Positions 8,238-17,013 of a DNA stretch of 64,000 nt are shown one piece after another; position 1 is the first letter of the stretch, and each line of letters opens with the position of its first letter. This DNA is from a bacterium (GTDB lineage: Bacteria > Auribacterota > UBA3054), in NCBI GenBank assembly GCA_017557885.1, contig JAFYXV010000003.1, forward strand, positions 196,902 to 260,901, in the 5' to 3' direction. A program made the position numbers and the translations under genes. Below the pieces are notes generated by a model. That model worked only from the letters and a program-made list of their open reading frames with translations, was not told where the DNA came from and ran no database searches.

Positions 8238-8262
8238 CAAGCCAGAGCCAATAAAGTATCAT
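8234..8262 (+). promoter_or_regulatory. Promoter of the prs-lipoprotein-helicase operon
   Basis: A perfect TTGACA (8234-8239), 17 bases and TATCAT (8257-8262). The -35 box overlaps the comEC stop codon. Predicted start ~8269, leaving a ~78-nt leader before prs. Confidence 0.8.
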
Positions 8263-8279
8263 AGTAGGTGTGTGTGTTT

Positions 8280-8304
8280 AAGGAAACTTAACTAGCGTTT
8301 CCTT
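8280..8304 (+). promoter_or_regulatory. Leader hairpin upstream of prs
   Basis: AAGGAAAC (8280-8287) and GTTTCCTT (8297-8304) form a perfect 8-bp stem with a 9-nt loop near the 5' end of the predicted transcript. It is followed by only two T and then GCGCGG, so it is not a standard terminator; it may protect the 5' end or regulate. Confidence 0.5.
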
Positions 8305-8346
8305 TGCGCGGAATCCATAAAATCCAAACGGAAAAGCGAGTTTTTT

Positions 8347-9531
8347 ATGAACGTCAACCATGTTTTCGGCAGAGATTACCGGCACGTCCCCCAAGCCCCA
8401 ATAGGCATCATCGCCACCCCGGGAGGCCGGGAACTGGCGGAGACCATCGACAAGGAACTCATCAAAGAAAGGCTCTCGCTTTTGGACGGATATCCTCCCT
8501 ATGAAAACTACCCGGGTTTTTTAAGGGACACTTTCATAATCGATTCCGACGCTCCCCGTTTCCAGAACGGCGAAGGCAAAGCCGTCATCAACCTCTCGGT
8601 CCGCGGACTTGACCTTTTCTTCATCACGGACATCGGCAACTGGGGCATCAAATATTCCCGCAACGGCGAGACCGTCTCGATGGCTCCCGACGAGCACTTC
8701 CAGGACCTCAAGAGACTGGTGGCCGCCGCCCGCGGCATGGGCCACCGCTGCAACGTCATCATGCCGATGCTTTACGAGAGCCGCCAGCACCGCATTTCCG
8801 GAAGGGAATCCCTGGACTGCGCCATCGCGCTGCAGGAGCTTGTCAATCTCGGGGTCAACAACATCATGACCATCGACGCCCACAACGCGCACGTTCACAA
8901 CGCCATTCCCAACCACGGCTTCGAGAACCTCCACGCGGCTTACCAGATCATAAAGAAAATGGTCAACACGATCCCGGATTTCCGCATCGGGCCGGACAAC
9001 CTGATCGTGGTCAGCCCCGACCTGGGCGGCATGTCCCGCTGCCGCTATTTCGCCGAGCAGCTTCACACTCACCTCACCGGCTTCTATAAACTCAGGGACC
9101 TCTCGAGGGTGGTGGACGGCAAAGCGCCTGTTTTGGAGCACAAATTCCTGGGCGGCAGCATAGCCGGCCGCGACGCCATAGTGGTGGACGACATGATCGC
9201 CTCCGGCGGCTCCGTCATCGAGGTGGCTTACAAACTCAAGGAAGCCGGCGTCAGGAACATCTACGTGGCCTGCACTTTCATGCTCTTCACCAGTGGTTTG
9301 GAAAAATTCAACAAAGCCTATGAGGAAGGCGTCATCACGAAGGTCTTCGGCACCAACGCCACCTACACCCGCCCGGATCTTCTCCAGGCTCCCTGGTACA
9401 CTCAGGTCAGCGTTTCCCGCCTGATCTCGCTGTACATCGACCTCTTCAACCGCAACGAATCCATCGCCAAACTTCTGGACAACAGCGCCAAGATAAGCAA
9501 GCTTCTGGAAACTCACGATCTGCATGCCTAG
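8347..9531 (+). CDS. prs: Ribose-phosphate pyrophosphokinase (PRPP synthetase), long form
   Basis: It makes phosphoribosyl pyrophosphate from ribose-5-phosphate and ATP, feeding nucleotide, His, Trp and NAD synthesis. The 394 residues include the flexible-loop region LYESRQHRISGRES (near 145), the metal-binding MTIDAHNAHVHN (near 177) and the PRPP-binding AIVVDDMIASGG (near 276). At 394 residues it exceeds the usual ~315; the extra length lies in the N-terminal region and in insertions after HNAI and near the C-terminus. It is the first gene behind a strong promoter and overlaps the following lipoprotein gene by 8 bases. The family assignment is firm; the allosteric class is not determinable. 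Confidence 0.92.
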   Translation: MNVNHVFGRDYRHVPQAPIGIIATPGGRELAETIDKELIKERLSLLDGYPPYENYPGFLRDTFIIDSDAPRFQNGEGKAVINLSVRGLDLFFITDIGNWGIKYSRNGETVSMAPDEHFQDLKRLVAAARGMGHRCNVIMPMLYESRQHRISGRESLDCAIALQELVNLGVNNIMTIDAHNAHVHNAIPNHGFENLHAAYQIIKKMVNTIPDFRIGPDNLIVVSPDLGGMSRCRYFAEQLHTHLTGFYKLRDLSRVVDGKAPVLEHKFLGGSIAGRDAIVVDDMIASGGSVIEVAYKLKEAGVRNIYVACTFMLFTSGLEKFNKAYEEGVITKVFGTNATYTRPDLLQAPWYTQVSVSRLISLYIDLFNRNESIAKLLDNSAKISKLLETHDLHA

Positions 9532-10000
9532 TTTCAGGCACTACCTACCTTTCCTTCTCTTTGCCCTTGCGCTGACGGCTGGGCTGGACGGCTGTTCCTC
9601 CGAAAAGCTCCCTCCCGCCGACCTCATCACCCCTGATCAGGATTCCGCCGAGCTTGTCGATCCCATGAACCCGCAGGATTTCGCCGCCGGGGAGAATTCC
9701 GGCTCCGAAAGTTCCGGCCTGACGCCCCAGGAGGAGATCACGATAACGGGATCAGGCTCGTCCCTGGGCGATCCGGCGGTCATCAAAGGCGTTTACACCC
9801 GGTTGGGAAAAATGGAAGCGGAGAACGATTTCATCACGGAAAAACTCGGCAAAGAAGGCAGCGGCTGGAAAACGAAAAGCGTCTCGGGCCAAAGCGTCGG
9901 AGAAAGGAAGTGCGAGCTCGTGACCGTCGAGGTCCTCCCTGACCAAAGCGTCAGGATATTTTATTTCGACATTACGGAATACTCCGATTCCTGGGAGTAA
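9524..10000 (+). CDS. Small putative lipoprotein of unknown function
   Basis: This 158-residue protein has an N-terminal signal (RHYLPFLLFALALTAG) followed by LDGC at about residue 24. It resembles a lipobox, although Asp at -2 is unusual. After the Cys comes an acidic, Ser/Gly/Pro-rich linker to ~residue 75 and a small predicted alpha/beta part (KGVYTRLGKMEAEND...). I do not recognise a family. It overlaps prs by 8 bases and ends 6 bases before the helicase gene, so it is translated within this operon. Envelope location is inferred from the signal. Confidence 0.6.
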   Translation: MPSFRHYLPFLLFALALTAGLDGCSSEKLPPADLITPDQDSAELVDPMNPQDFAAGENSGSESSGLTPQEEITITGSGSSLGDPAVIKGVYTRLGKMEAENDFITEKLGKEGSGWKTKSVSGQSVGERKCELVTVEVLPDQSVRIFYFDITEYSDSWE

Positions 10001-10006
10001 GATTTC

Positions 10007-11962
10007 ATGAAGAGCTTCCATCCTTTCCCCTACGATGAGTTTCAAAAGAAGGCCATCCGGGCCATCGACGGGGACTCCTCCATTTTCGTCTCCGCCCCCA
10101 CCGGTTCAGGCAAGACCGTCATCGCCGAGCACGTCATAGCCGACGCCGTCACGCTTCATCAGCGGGTCGTTTACACCGCTCCCATAAAAGCTCTCAGCAA
10201 TCAGAAATACCGGGAGTTCGTTAAAACTTACGGCGAAGCTTCCGTAGGCATTCTTACGGGCGACGTGAACATAAACAGGGACGCCCAGATCATCGTCATG
10301 ACCACGGAGATCTACCGCAACACGCTGCTGGACGAAGAGAACGCCCTGAAGAACGTGGCCTGGGTGATCTTCGACGAAGTCCACTACCTGGACGATCCGG
10401 AGCGAGGCACGGTCTGGGAGGAAGCCATCATCTTCTCCCCGAAGGAGACCCGCATCCTGGCGCTCTCCGCCACCGTGCCAAACGCAAGGGAGATCTGCGA
10501 CTGGATGGAGAACGTCCTCGGCCGGCCCATGACTCTGGTGGAGGAAAGCAAGCGTCCGGTGCCGCTCTCCTTTTATTTCCAAGCCCAGAACAAAGTCTTT
10601 TCAGATTTCCAGAGTTTTAAAAACGAAGCCTACCAGAACCTGGCGCGCCGCAAGCATCATTTTCAGCGCGGCCGCCGGCCGGCCCCGGAAGTCACGCCCA
10701 ATTCCCTGCCAAGGCTTTTGGAACGCCTCAAGGCCGAGGACGGTTTCCCCTGCCTTTATTTCGCCTTCGGGCGCAAGCTGACCGAGGAGTTGGCGGCCAA
10801 CACCATGAGCTGCTTTTCCCTTCCCAAAGCGGAAAAGGAGGAGATCGAAAAACGCTTCCGGGAGCTTTGCGAACGCTACGGCGTGACAGGCGAGGCCGCG
10901 GCCCGTAAACTCCAGCCCATGGTACGGAACGGCGTAGCCTTCCACCATGCGGGAATGCTGCCCACCATAAAGGAGATCGTCGAGCAGCTCTTCAACGAGA
11001 AAAGATTGAAAATGATCTTCGCCACCGAGACCTTCGCCCTGGGCCTCAACATGCCGGTGAGGACCGTCATTTTCGACAGCCTCCGCAAATACTATCCCGG
11101 CGGTTTCAACGTCATGAGAACGAGAGATTTTTTCCAGATGGCGGGACGCGCGGGACGCCGCGGCATGGACGATTTCGGAAGGGTCTATCTCAGGATCGAT
11201 CCCAGGCGCGTAAGGGCGGAACAGGTCAAAGAGTGCGTCTTCGGAGCAGCCCAGCCTGTCATGAGCCAGTTCAACGCCTCCTACGCCACTCTTTTGAACC
11301 TCTACGACAAGCACGGCGATAAAATACTGGACATTTATCCCAAGACCCTGAACTATTACCAGGCCTCCAAACGCCAGCGCCAGAAAGAAAGGCAGAAATT
11401 CATCTTCCGCCTGAAAGTCCTCCAGAAATGCAACTGCATAAGGAACGAGTCGCTCACGGGCAAGGGGCGCTTCGCCTGCTGGTTCTTCGGCTACGAGCTG
11501 ATGATGGCGGAGCTTTACAATTCCGGCTGCTTCGACCGCTGGAACGTTTACGAGACGGGCCTGGCCCTTTCCACACTTGTGATGGAGCCCAAGCCGGGGC
11601 TGCCGCCCATACGCCATCTTCCCCAGCGCCTGACGCGCGTAATGCGAGATGTGGAGGAAGTCTATTCCGAAATAGAACTGATCGAAAGCTCCTACCGGGT
11701 GGACACCCCGGTGCCTCCTCCGCAGACTACGCTTTTGAAAGCGACGGAACTTTGGCTGAAGGGCGCCTCTTTCCAGGACACGGTGCAGGCCTCCAAGCTT
11801 GACGAAGGCGAATTGATCCGCTATTTCCGCATGATCATCCAGCTGGCCAGGCAGCTGGCCCAGGCGCCGGGAGTCTCGGAAAGGATCGCGGCGAACGCCG
11901 AGGATCTCAGGAGACTCATGGACCGCGGCGTGGTGGACGCGGAGCGCCAGCTCCGGGGCTGA
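10007..11962 (+). CDS. Superfamily 2 DExH-box RNA helicase, Ski2/Mtr4-like
   Basis: This 651-residue ATP-dependent helicase has motif I APTGSGKT (residues ~27-34), motif II DEVH (~124), motif III SAT (~152), and motif VI QMAGRAGRRG (~380), which is typical of the Ski2-like group. The C-terminal 250 residues match the ratchet/winged-helix part of bacterial Ski2-like helicases and end in a small helical domain (WLKGASFQD). The expected role is RNA unwinding in decay or ribosome-related work; the partner nuclease is not apparent. A GGGAG ribosome site precedes the ATG. Its stop lies only 4 bases from the convergent alr stop, with no terminator visible between them. Confidence 0.88.
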   Translation: MKSFHPFPYDEFQKKAIRAIDGDSSIFVSAPTGSGKTVIAEHVIADAVTLHQRVVYTAPIKALSNQKYREFVKTYGEASVGILTGDVNINRDAQIIVMTTEIYRNTLLDEENALKNVAWVIFDEVHYLDDPERGTVWEEAIIFSPKETRILALSATVPNAREICDWMENVLGRPMTLVEESKRPVPLSFYFQAQNKVFSDFQSFKNEAYQNLARRKHHFQRGRRPAPEVTPNSLPRLLERLKAEDGFPCLYFAFGRKLTEELAANTMSCFSLPKAEKEEIEKRFRELCERYGVTGEAAARKLQPMVRNGVAFHHAGMLPTIKEIVEQLFNEKRLKMIFATETFALGLNMPVRTVIFDSLRKYYPGGFNVMRTRDFFQMAGRAGRRGMDDFGRVYLRIDPRRVRAEQVKECVFGAAQPVMSQFNASYATLLNLYDKHGDKILDIYPKTLNYYQASKRQRQKERQKFIFRLKVLQKCNCIRNESLTGKGRFACWFFGYELMMAELYNSGCFDRWNVYETGLALSTLVMEPKPGLPPIRHLPQRLTRVMRDVEEVYSEIELIESSYRVDTPVPPPQTTLLKATELWLKGASFQDTVQASKLDEGELIRYFRMIIQLARQLAQAPGVSERIAANAEDLRRLMDRGVVDAERQLRG

Positions 11963-11966
11963 GCGG

Positions 11967-13160
11967 TCAGTTTAAAAAGGTGGAGCCGCCCATCAGGCCG
12001 AAGTTGCTGAAGACGAAATTGTAGAGATGATTGCCGTTGAACATGTAGCGGCGCTCGACTCTGGCGGAGATCGCGGTGTAAACTTCGTAGGTGATGGTGC
12101 CCATCCACTCGGCCATTTCCTGGACCGTGATCTCGTTTTCGCCCTGTTTGCCTAAGAGGACGACTTCGTCGCCGGGCTTGACTACCGGTTCGTCGGGGCC
12201 GAGTTCCACCGTGGTCTGGTCCATGCTGATCATGCCTCTTACGGGATAGCGCTTGCCTTTGACGAGGACTTCGGCCCTGTTGGAAAGGATCCTGCGGTAG
12301 CCGTCGCCGTAGCCGACTTCAATGGTCGCGATGTAAGTTTCCTGGGTGGTCGTGTAAACTGCGTTGTAGCCCAGGGACTGGCCCTTGGGGACTTTTTTGA
12401 TCTGGGTGACCCTGGTCTTCCAGCTGAGCATCGGCTCAAGCGTCGCGCCGTGCAGTTTTTCTTTCTCGGCCTGGGAAAGCGGATAGCCGCCGTAGATAAG
12501 TATGCCCGGGCGGACCATGTTGTAGCCGGAGTTGTCGATGTTGAGAACGGCGCCGCTGGCCTCCATATGCCTCAGGGGGATCGTGATCCCGCGCTTGAAA
12601 AGGTAAAGAAGCACTTCCTGGAATCTCGCCTGCTGGTCTATGGTCAATTGGGAATCGGGGTGATCAGCCATGGACAGATGGGTCATAATGCCCGTGATCT
12701 TGATGTGGGAGAGCTGGGTGGCGGCGTAGATGTCGTCGAGATTGCTGTAGCGGAAGCCGATGCGGCCCATGCCGGTGTCGATCTTGAGATGCGCCTGCAA
12801 GGGCATGCCGAAGTGGCGGGCGCTCTCGTTCATGGCCCTGGCGTTCTCAAGATCAACCAGCACCGGCGTAATGTTGTGGATGGAGAGGACTCTTACGTCG
12901 TCTGGTTCCGAAGGACCGAGGACCAGTATGTTGGCGTTGGGAACGTAGGAGCGGATCTCCAGGGCCTCCTTGCAGGTGGCCAGGCCCAGCCAGTCGATGC
13001 CGAACTCGAAGGCCGCTTTGGCGGTGGCCTCCAGACCGTGCCCGTAGGCGTTGGCTTTCAGGGGCAGCAGGAGCTGGCAGCCCTTGGGAATGAGTGTTCT
13101 TACGGTGTCAACGTTGTGCCGGAAGGCGTTCAAGTTTATTTCCGCCCAGGAATAATACAT
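11967..13160 (-). CDS. alr: Alanine racemase
   Basis: This PLP enzyme interconverts L- and D-alanine for peptidoglycan. The 397 residues start with the family pattern (SWAEINLNAFRHN) and carry the PLP-binding lysine in LPLKANAYGHG (Lys near residue 35). The barrel strands KIDTGMGRIGF and GYGDGYRR follow, then the C-terminal beta domain with RGMISMDQTTV. It is somewhat longer than the usual ~370, with an extra C-terminal tail (GLMGGSTFLN). It is the last gene of nnr-mnmG-alr, 6 bases after mnmG, a setting consistent with constitutive expression. Confidence 0.95.
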   Translation of the reverse strand: MYYSWAEINLNAFRHNVDTVRTLIPKGCQLLLPLKANAYGHGLEATAKAAFEFGIDWLGLATCKEALEIRSYVPNANILVLGPSEPDDVRVLSIHNITPVLVDLENARAMNESARHFGMPLQAHLKIDTGMGRIGFRYSNLDDIYAATQLSHIKITGIMTHLSMADHPDSQLTIDQQARFQEVLLYLFKRGITIPLRHMEASGAVLNIDNSGYNMVRPGILIYGGYPLSQAEKEKLHGATLEPMLSWKTRVTQIKKVPKGQSLGYNAVYTTTQETYIATIEVGYGDGYRRILSNRAEVLVKGKRYPVRGMISMDQTTVELGPDEPVVKPGDEVVLLGKQGENEITVQEMAEWMGTITYEVYTAISARVERRYMFNGNHLYNFVFSNFGLMGGSTFLN

Positions 13161-13166
13161 AAGCGA

Positions 13167-14996
13167 TCAGTTCTCCTTTTCTCTGATGTCAAGATAGGCC
13201 GCCAGCAGAGCGGTGTCGGCCGGGGTTATGCCCGGGATGCGTCCGGCCTGTCCCACGGTCACGGGACGGATCCGGCTGAACTTCTGGAGCGCCTCGATCC
13301 GCAAGCCCTTGACAGAACTGAAATCGTAGTCGAAGGGGATCTTCTTGCGGTCGAACCTTTGGGAGCGCGCCACCTGACGTTCCTCTCTCAGTATGTAGCC
13401 GTCATACTTACAGCGTATCAAAATCTCCTCCCAAATGGAATCGTCGCAATCCGCAAGGCCGAGCGCTTTCCTTATGTCGTCCTCTTCTTTACCGGTGATG
13501 TCCGGGCGGCCCAGCACCCTGATAAGCGGCGTTCCCTCCTGATACTTTTCCCTCAGGAATTCCATTTGGGAATTTATCTTTTCTTCCTTTTCCGCCACCT
13601 TGTCAAGCTCAGCCTTGTCTATAAGTCCGTATTCGGCGGAGATCCTCCCCAGCCGGTAGATGGCGCTGTCAGCTCTCAATATCAGGCGGTATTCCGCCCT
13701 TGAGGTGAACATTCTGTAGGGTTCGTCCACTCCCAGGGTGACAAGGTCGTCGATCATGACGCCCAAATATCCTTCGGATCTGGCCGGGACAAAGGGCGGC
13801 AGTCCCTTGACGGCGGCGGCGGCGTTGATGCCCGCGGCGATGCCCTGGGCGGCCGCCTCCTCGTATCCGGAGGTGCCGTTGATCTGTCCGGCAAGATAGA
13901 GGTTCGGCACGATCTTGCTCTCCAAAGTCGGATAAAGATCCCTGGGGTCGGAATAGTCGTATTCTATGGCGTAGGCGGGATGAAGGAAGACCGCCTTTTC
14001 AAGGCCCGGTATGGAATGCACGAAAGCTTCCTGCACGTCCCTGGGCAGACTGGTGGAGATGCCGTTGGGATAGTAGCTCTCGGTGTCGTTGCCCTCGGGT
14101 TCCAAAAAAACATGGTGCGTTTCCTTGTCTTTGAAGCGCACGATCTTGTCCTCGATGGAAGGGCAGTACCTCGGGCCGATGCCTACTATCTCGCCGCCGT
14201 AGAGCGCGGACTTGTCAAGATTATCGGTGATGATCTTTTTCGTTTCCGCAGTGGTGTGCGTGATATAGCAGGGCAACTGGTTGATAGTTTCCAGCGCGGG
14301 CGGCCTTTTGTTCCTGAAGGAGAAAGCAGGAGGATCCTCGTCGCCGGGCTGGAGCTGCGTCTTGGAAAAATCAATGGAAGACTTGAGAAGCCTGGGAGGC
14401 GTTCCGGTCTTCAGGCGGCCTAAGTTCAGGCCTAAGTTTTCCAAAGAATCGGAGAGTTTTCTGGCGGGAGGATCGCCCAGGCGTCCGCCCTCCTTTTTCT
14501 CTCTGCCGATATGCATCAGGCCTTTCAGGAAAGTGCCGACCGTCAGGATGACCTTTTTGGTGGTCAGATTTGATCCGTCGGCCAGAAGGACGCCGGAAAG
14601 CCTGCCGTTCTCAGTCGTCAGCTCTTCCGCCAAACCAACGATTATCGTAAGGTTCGCGGCGCTTTCGAGGGCCGTCTGCATGTAGGCGGAGTAAGAGCTG
14701 CGCTGGGACTGCGCTCTCAGCGCTCTTACGGCCGGGCCTTTGCTGAGATTCAAAACTCTGTACTGCAAGCCGGAATTATCGGCGGCCAAACACATCAGGC
14801 CGCCCAGGGCGTCCACTTCGCAGGCCAGGTTGGTTTTGCCAAGACCCCCGATGGCGGGGTTGCAGGACATCTGCGCGATGGTTTCAAAGCTGATGGTGAC
14901 AAGGGCTGTCTTCAAGCCCATTTTGGCGCAGATATGGGAGGCTTCTATGCCGGCGTGTCCCCCGCCGATGACTATGATGTCGAAACTCGCAGTCAT
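13167..14996 (-). CDS. mnmG: tRNA uridine-5-carboxymethylaminomethyl modification enzyme MnmG (GidA)
   Basis: With MnmE, MnmG installs the cmnm5 group on wobble U34 of several tRNAs, using FAD and methylene-tetrahydrofolate. The 609-residue protein starts with the Rossmann motif [11 protein letters not shown] and contains [10 protein letters not shown] (active-site Cys region, near 47), LKTGTPPRL (~200) and the [17 protein letters not shown] motif (~375). The C-terminal MnmE/tRNA-binding domain includes [14 protein letters not shown]. It overlaps the upstream nnr by 4 bases. MnmE is not in the window. The assignment is certain. Confidence 0.97.
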   Translation of the reverse strand: MTASFDIIVIGGGHAGIEASHICAKMGLKTALVTISFETIAQMSCNPAIGGLGKTNLACEVDALGGLMCLAADNSGLQYRVLNLSKGPAVRALRAQSQRSSYSAYMQTALESAANLTIIVGLAEELTTENGRLSGVLLADGSNLTTKKVILTVGTFLKGLMHIGREKKEGGRLGDPPARKLSDSLENLGLNLGRLKTGTPPRLLKSSIDFSKTQLQPGDEDPPAFSFRNKRPPALETINQLPCYITHTTAETKKIITDNLDKSALYGGEIVGIGPRYCPSIEDKIVRFKDKETHHVFLEPEGNDTESYYPNGISTSLPRDVQEAFVHSIPGLEKAVFLHPAYAIEYDYSDPRDLYPTLESKIVPNLYLAGQINGTSGYEEAAAQGIAAGINAAAAVKGLPPFVPARSEGYLGVMIDDLVTLGVDEPYRMFTSRAEYRLILRADSAIYRLGRISAEYGLIDKAELDKVAEKEEKINSQMEFLREKYQEGTPLIRVLGRPDITGKEEDDIRKALGLADCDDSIWEEILIRCKYDGYILREERQVARSQRFDRKKIPFDYDFSSVKGLRIEALQKFSRIRPVTVGQAGRIPGITPADTALLAAYLDIREKEN

Positions 14997-16492
14997 ATCC
15001 CGGAGAATTTAAAAGCCGAAGGCAGCGCGGAAATGAGCTGAGAGGCGGAGAAAGGTCCGCGGGCGGCCAAAATGTCTGCGGAAAGTCCGTGAAAATATGC
15101 CGCCAGCGCCCCGGCGTCCTGAGGCTCCAGGGATTGGGCCAGGAAGGCGCCTATTAGGCCCGTGAGCACGTCTCCCGCCCCTGCGGCGGCCAAGTAGGCG
15201 TTCCCGCTTAAATTGACGTAAGGAAGGCTTCCGGGGGCGCAGACAACGGTGTGGCGTCCTTTCAGAAGGAAAGGCGTTTCGTAATATTCCGCAGCCTTAG
15301 CGGCGGCTTCCAGCCTTCCCGGATCGTCCTTGGGAGACGCCTCGCCCATAAGGCGCTGGAATTCGCCCTCGTGGGGCGTAAGAATGATGTTTTTGTCCTT
15401 GAAGGGAAAGCTCAGGGCATCCCCGGCGAGAAGCGACAAGGCTCCGGCATCCCAGACTTGCGGCTTGTCGCACTCGTAAGCCGCTTTCAAAAGCGAAGAA
15501 TGGTATTCGTCGTCAGGAAACCCGCAGCCCACAGCCAAAGCGCCGGCTTTTTCCAAAGGCGCCGCCAGGGCTTCCAGATCCTTTTCGATATCCCCTGTCA
15601 GGCCGACGGTGAGTATATGGGGCGCTCTGGCGTTCAAAACCGGAACCAAAGGCGCGGGCACCGCCGCGGTGACCATACCGGAAACCTGGGCGGCGCTTTC
15701 CGCGCACAAAACGGCCGCGCCTCCCATGCCTTCGGAACCAGCCAGGACCAGCAGATGTCCCCGCTTGTATTTATGGCCGTTTTCCGCCGGCTTGGGAAGA
15801 AGGGTGAGCGCTTCCCTGAGGGACAGAGCCCTGGCCGCCGAGGAGGGGTTTTTGACCTCCGGGCAGCCGATGTCAACGATCTCCGTGCGGCCGCAGCAAT
15901 AACTTTGTTCTGTCAGGAAGACCTGTTTGCCCTGGGCAAACGAGACCGTCCAGTCCGCTTTCACACAAAGCCTCGCTTCCTCGCCGTCCGAGGGAAGGCC
16001 GCTGGGAATATCAAGCGCGAAGACCTTCGCCCGGCTTCTGTTTACGGCAGTAATGGCGGAGGCCAGAAGAGCGTTGGCGCCGCCTTTGAAGCCGCTGCCG
16101 CACATCCCGTCCACAATGACGTCGCCCCGCCAGAAATTCAAGTAGTCGCTTATTCCCTCCGGAGTCTTAACGCTGTGTATTCGTACGCCCAAACGTTCCA
16201 GCCTGCGGTATTGCAGCAGCGCGTCGCCCTTCAGTTTGGCAGTGTCTCCCAGAAGGACCGGATCGCATTTCAAGCCTTCCTGAATGAGATAACGGGCAAC
16301 CACCCAGGCGTCGCCGCCGTTGTTTCCGCAGCCTCCCAAGACGAGAAAACGGGAGGCTTGGGGCGCGAAGATCTTTCTCAGGAAGCAAAAGGCGGCGTAG
16401 CCGGCGTTCTCCATGAGAACGGCTCCCGGTATGCCCTGAAGCTGAGCTTCCTGGTCAAGGGCGCGTATCCTGTCAACGGGAAGAAAATACAT
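14993..16492 (-). CDS. nnr: Bifunctional NAD(P)H-hydrate epimerase / ADP-dependent dehydratase
   Basis: Nnr repairs damaged NAD(P)HX. The 499 residues combine an N-terminal epimerase (NnrE, residues 1-~215: [42 protein letters not shown]) with a C-terminal ribokinase-like dehydratase (NnrD, ~225-495: [46 protein letters not shown]). The start codon lies only 8 bases from the T-run of the V-ATPase terminator and has no ribosome site, so transcription must come from readthrough or a promoter inside the terminator region. The gene overlaps mnmG by 4 bases. Confidence 0.94.
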   Translation of the reverse strand: MYFLPVDRIRALDQEAQLQGIPGAVLMENAGYAAFCFLRKIFAPQASRFLVLGGCGNNGGDAWVVARYLIQEGLKCDPVLLGDTAKLKGDALLQYRRLERLGVRIHSVKTPEGISDYLNFWRGDVIVDGMCGSGFKGGANALLASAITAVNRSRAKVFALDIPSGLPSDGEEARLCVKADWTVSFAQGKQVFLTEQSYCCGRTEIVDIGCPEVKNPSSAARALSLREALTLLPKPAENGHKYKRGHLLVLAGSEGMGGAAVLCAESAAQVSGMVTAAVPAPLVPVLNARAPHILTVGLTGDIEKDLEALAAPLEKAGALAVGCGFPDDEYHSSLLKAAYECDKPQVWDAGALSLLAGDALSFPFKDKNIILTPHEGEFQRLMGEASPKDDPGRLEAAAKAAEYYETPFLLKGRHTVVCAPGSLPYVNLSGNAYLAAAGAGDVLTGLIGAFLAQSLEPQDAGALAAYFHGLSADILAARGPFSASQLISALPSAFKFSGI

Positions 16493-16497
16493 CTGAC

Positions 16498-16530
16498 GTA
16501 AAAAAAGCGCCGCATCAAGCGGCGCTTTAT
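16498..16530 (-). terminator. Terminator of the V-ATPase operon
   Basis: A perfect 8-bp GC-rich stem (AGCGCCGC 16506-16513 / GCGGCGCT 16519-16526) with a 5-nt loop is followed on the minus strand by seven T. It lies 13 bases after the atpK stop and directly before the nnr start. Confidence 0.9.
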
Positions 16531-16538
16531 GCGCAAAA

Positions 16539-16997
16539 TCAGGCAGGCAGCTTGGAAATGAGGATCAGGGAGAAGGCCATGATGAAGATGGCCACGGTCT
16601 CGATGATGCCCAGAGCCAGAAGGTAGTTCACGAAGCCCTTGCCGGTCTCGCCGAAAGCGTCGCAGGCGCCCGCAGCGGCTTTGCCCTGCATCCAGGCGGA
16701 AAGTCCGATGGCGATGCCGCCGACGATGCCGATGGCCAGGTAGGTCGGATAGTACTCAGCTTTGCCGCCCATGATGATGAACATGATGATCATGCCGTAA
16801 ATGGTCTGGGAAAGCGGAGCGCCGGCGAAAACTGTCAGCTGGAAGCTGGCGGGCTTGTTTTGCATGTAGCTGCGCTTCCAGGCGCCCACGGCGCCCTGAC
16901 CGGCGCAGCCGGTGCCAAGAGCGCTTCCCATGCCGGCGAAGCCAACGGCGCAGAGAGCGCCAGCGTACATCAGAGCGGTTTGCAGAAATTCGTTCAT
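16539..16997 (-). CDS. atpK: V-type ATPase membrane rotor subunit K
   Basis: This forms the rotor ring that carries the coupling ion. The 152-residue protein has four membrane helices as two related hairpins. Only the second hairpin has the ion-binding carboxylate, Glu133 in GIIETVAIF; the first has Ser63-Gln64 and Tyr67 at the matching place. Together with Gln104, these match the sodium ligands known in Enterococcus hirae NtpK (Thr64, Gln65, Gln110, Glu139, with Tyr68), so Na+ coupling is predicted. The last gene of the V-ATPase operon, it has a GGAG ribosome site and a terminator right after. Confidence 0.93.
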   Translation of the reverse strand: MNEFLQTALMYAGALCAVGFAGMGSALGTGCAGQGAVGAWKRSYMQNKPASFQLTVFAGAPLSQTIYGMIIMFIIMGGKAEYYPTYLAIGIVGGIAIGLSAWMQGKAAAGACDAFGETGKGFVNYLLALGIIETVAIFIMAFSLILISKLPA

Positions 16998-17013
16998 ATT
17001 TATTCTCCTTTGA

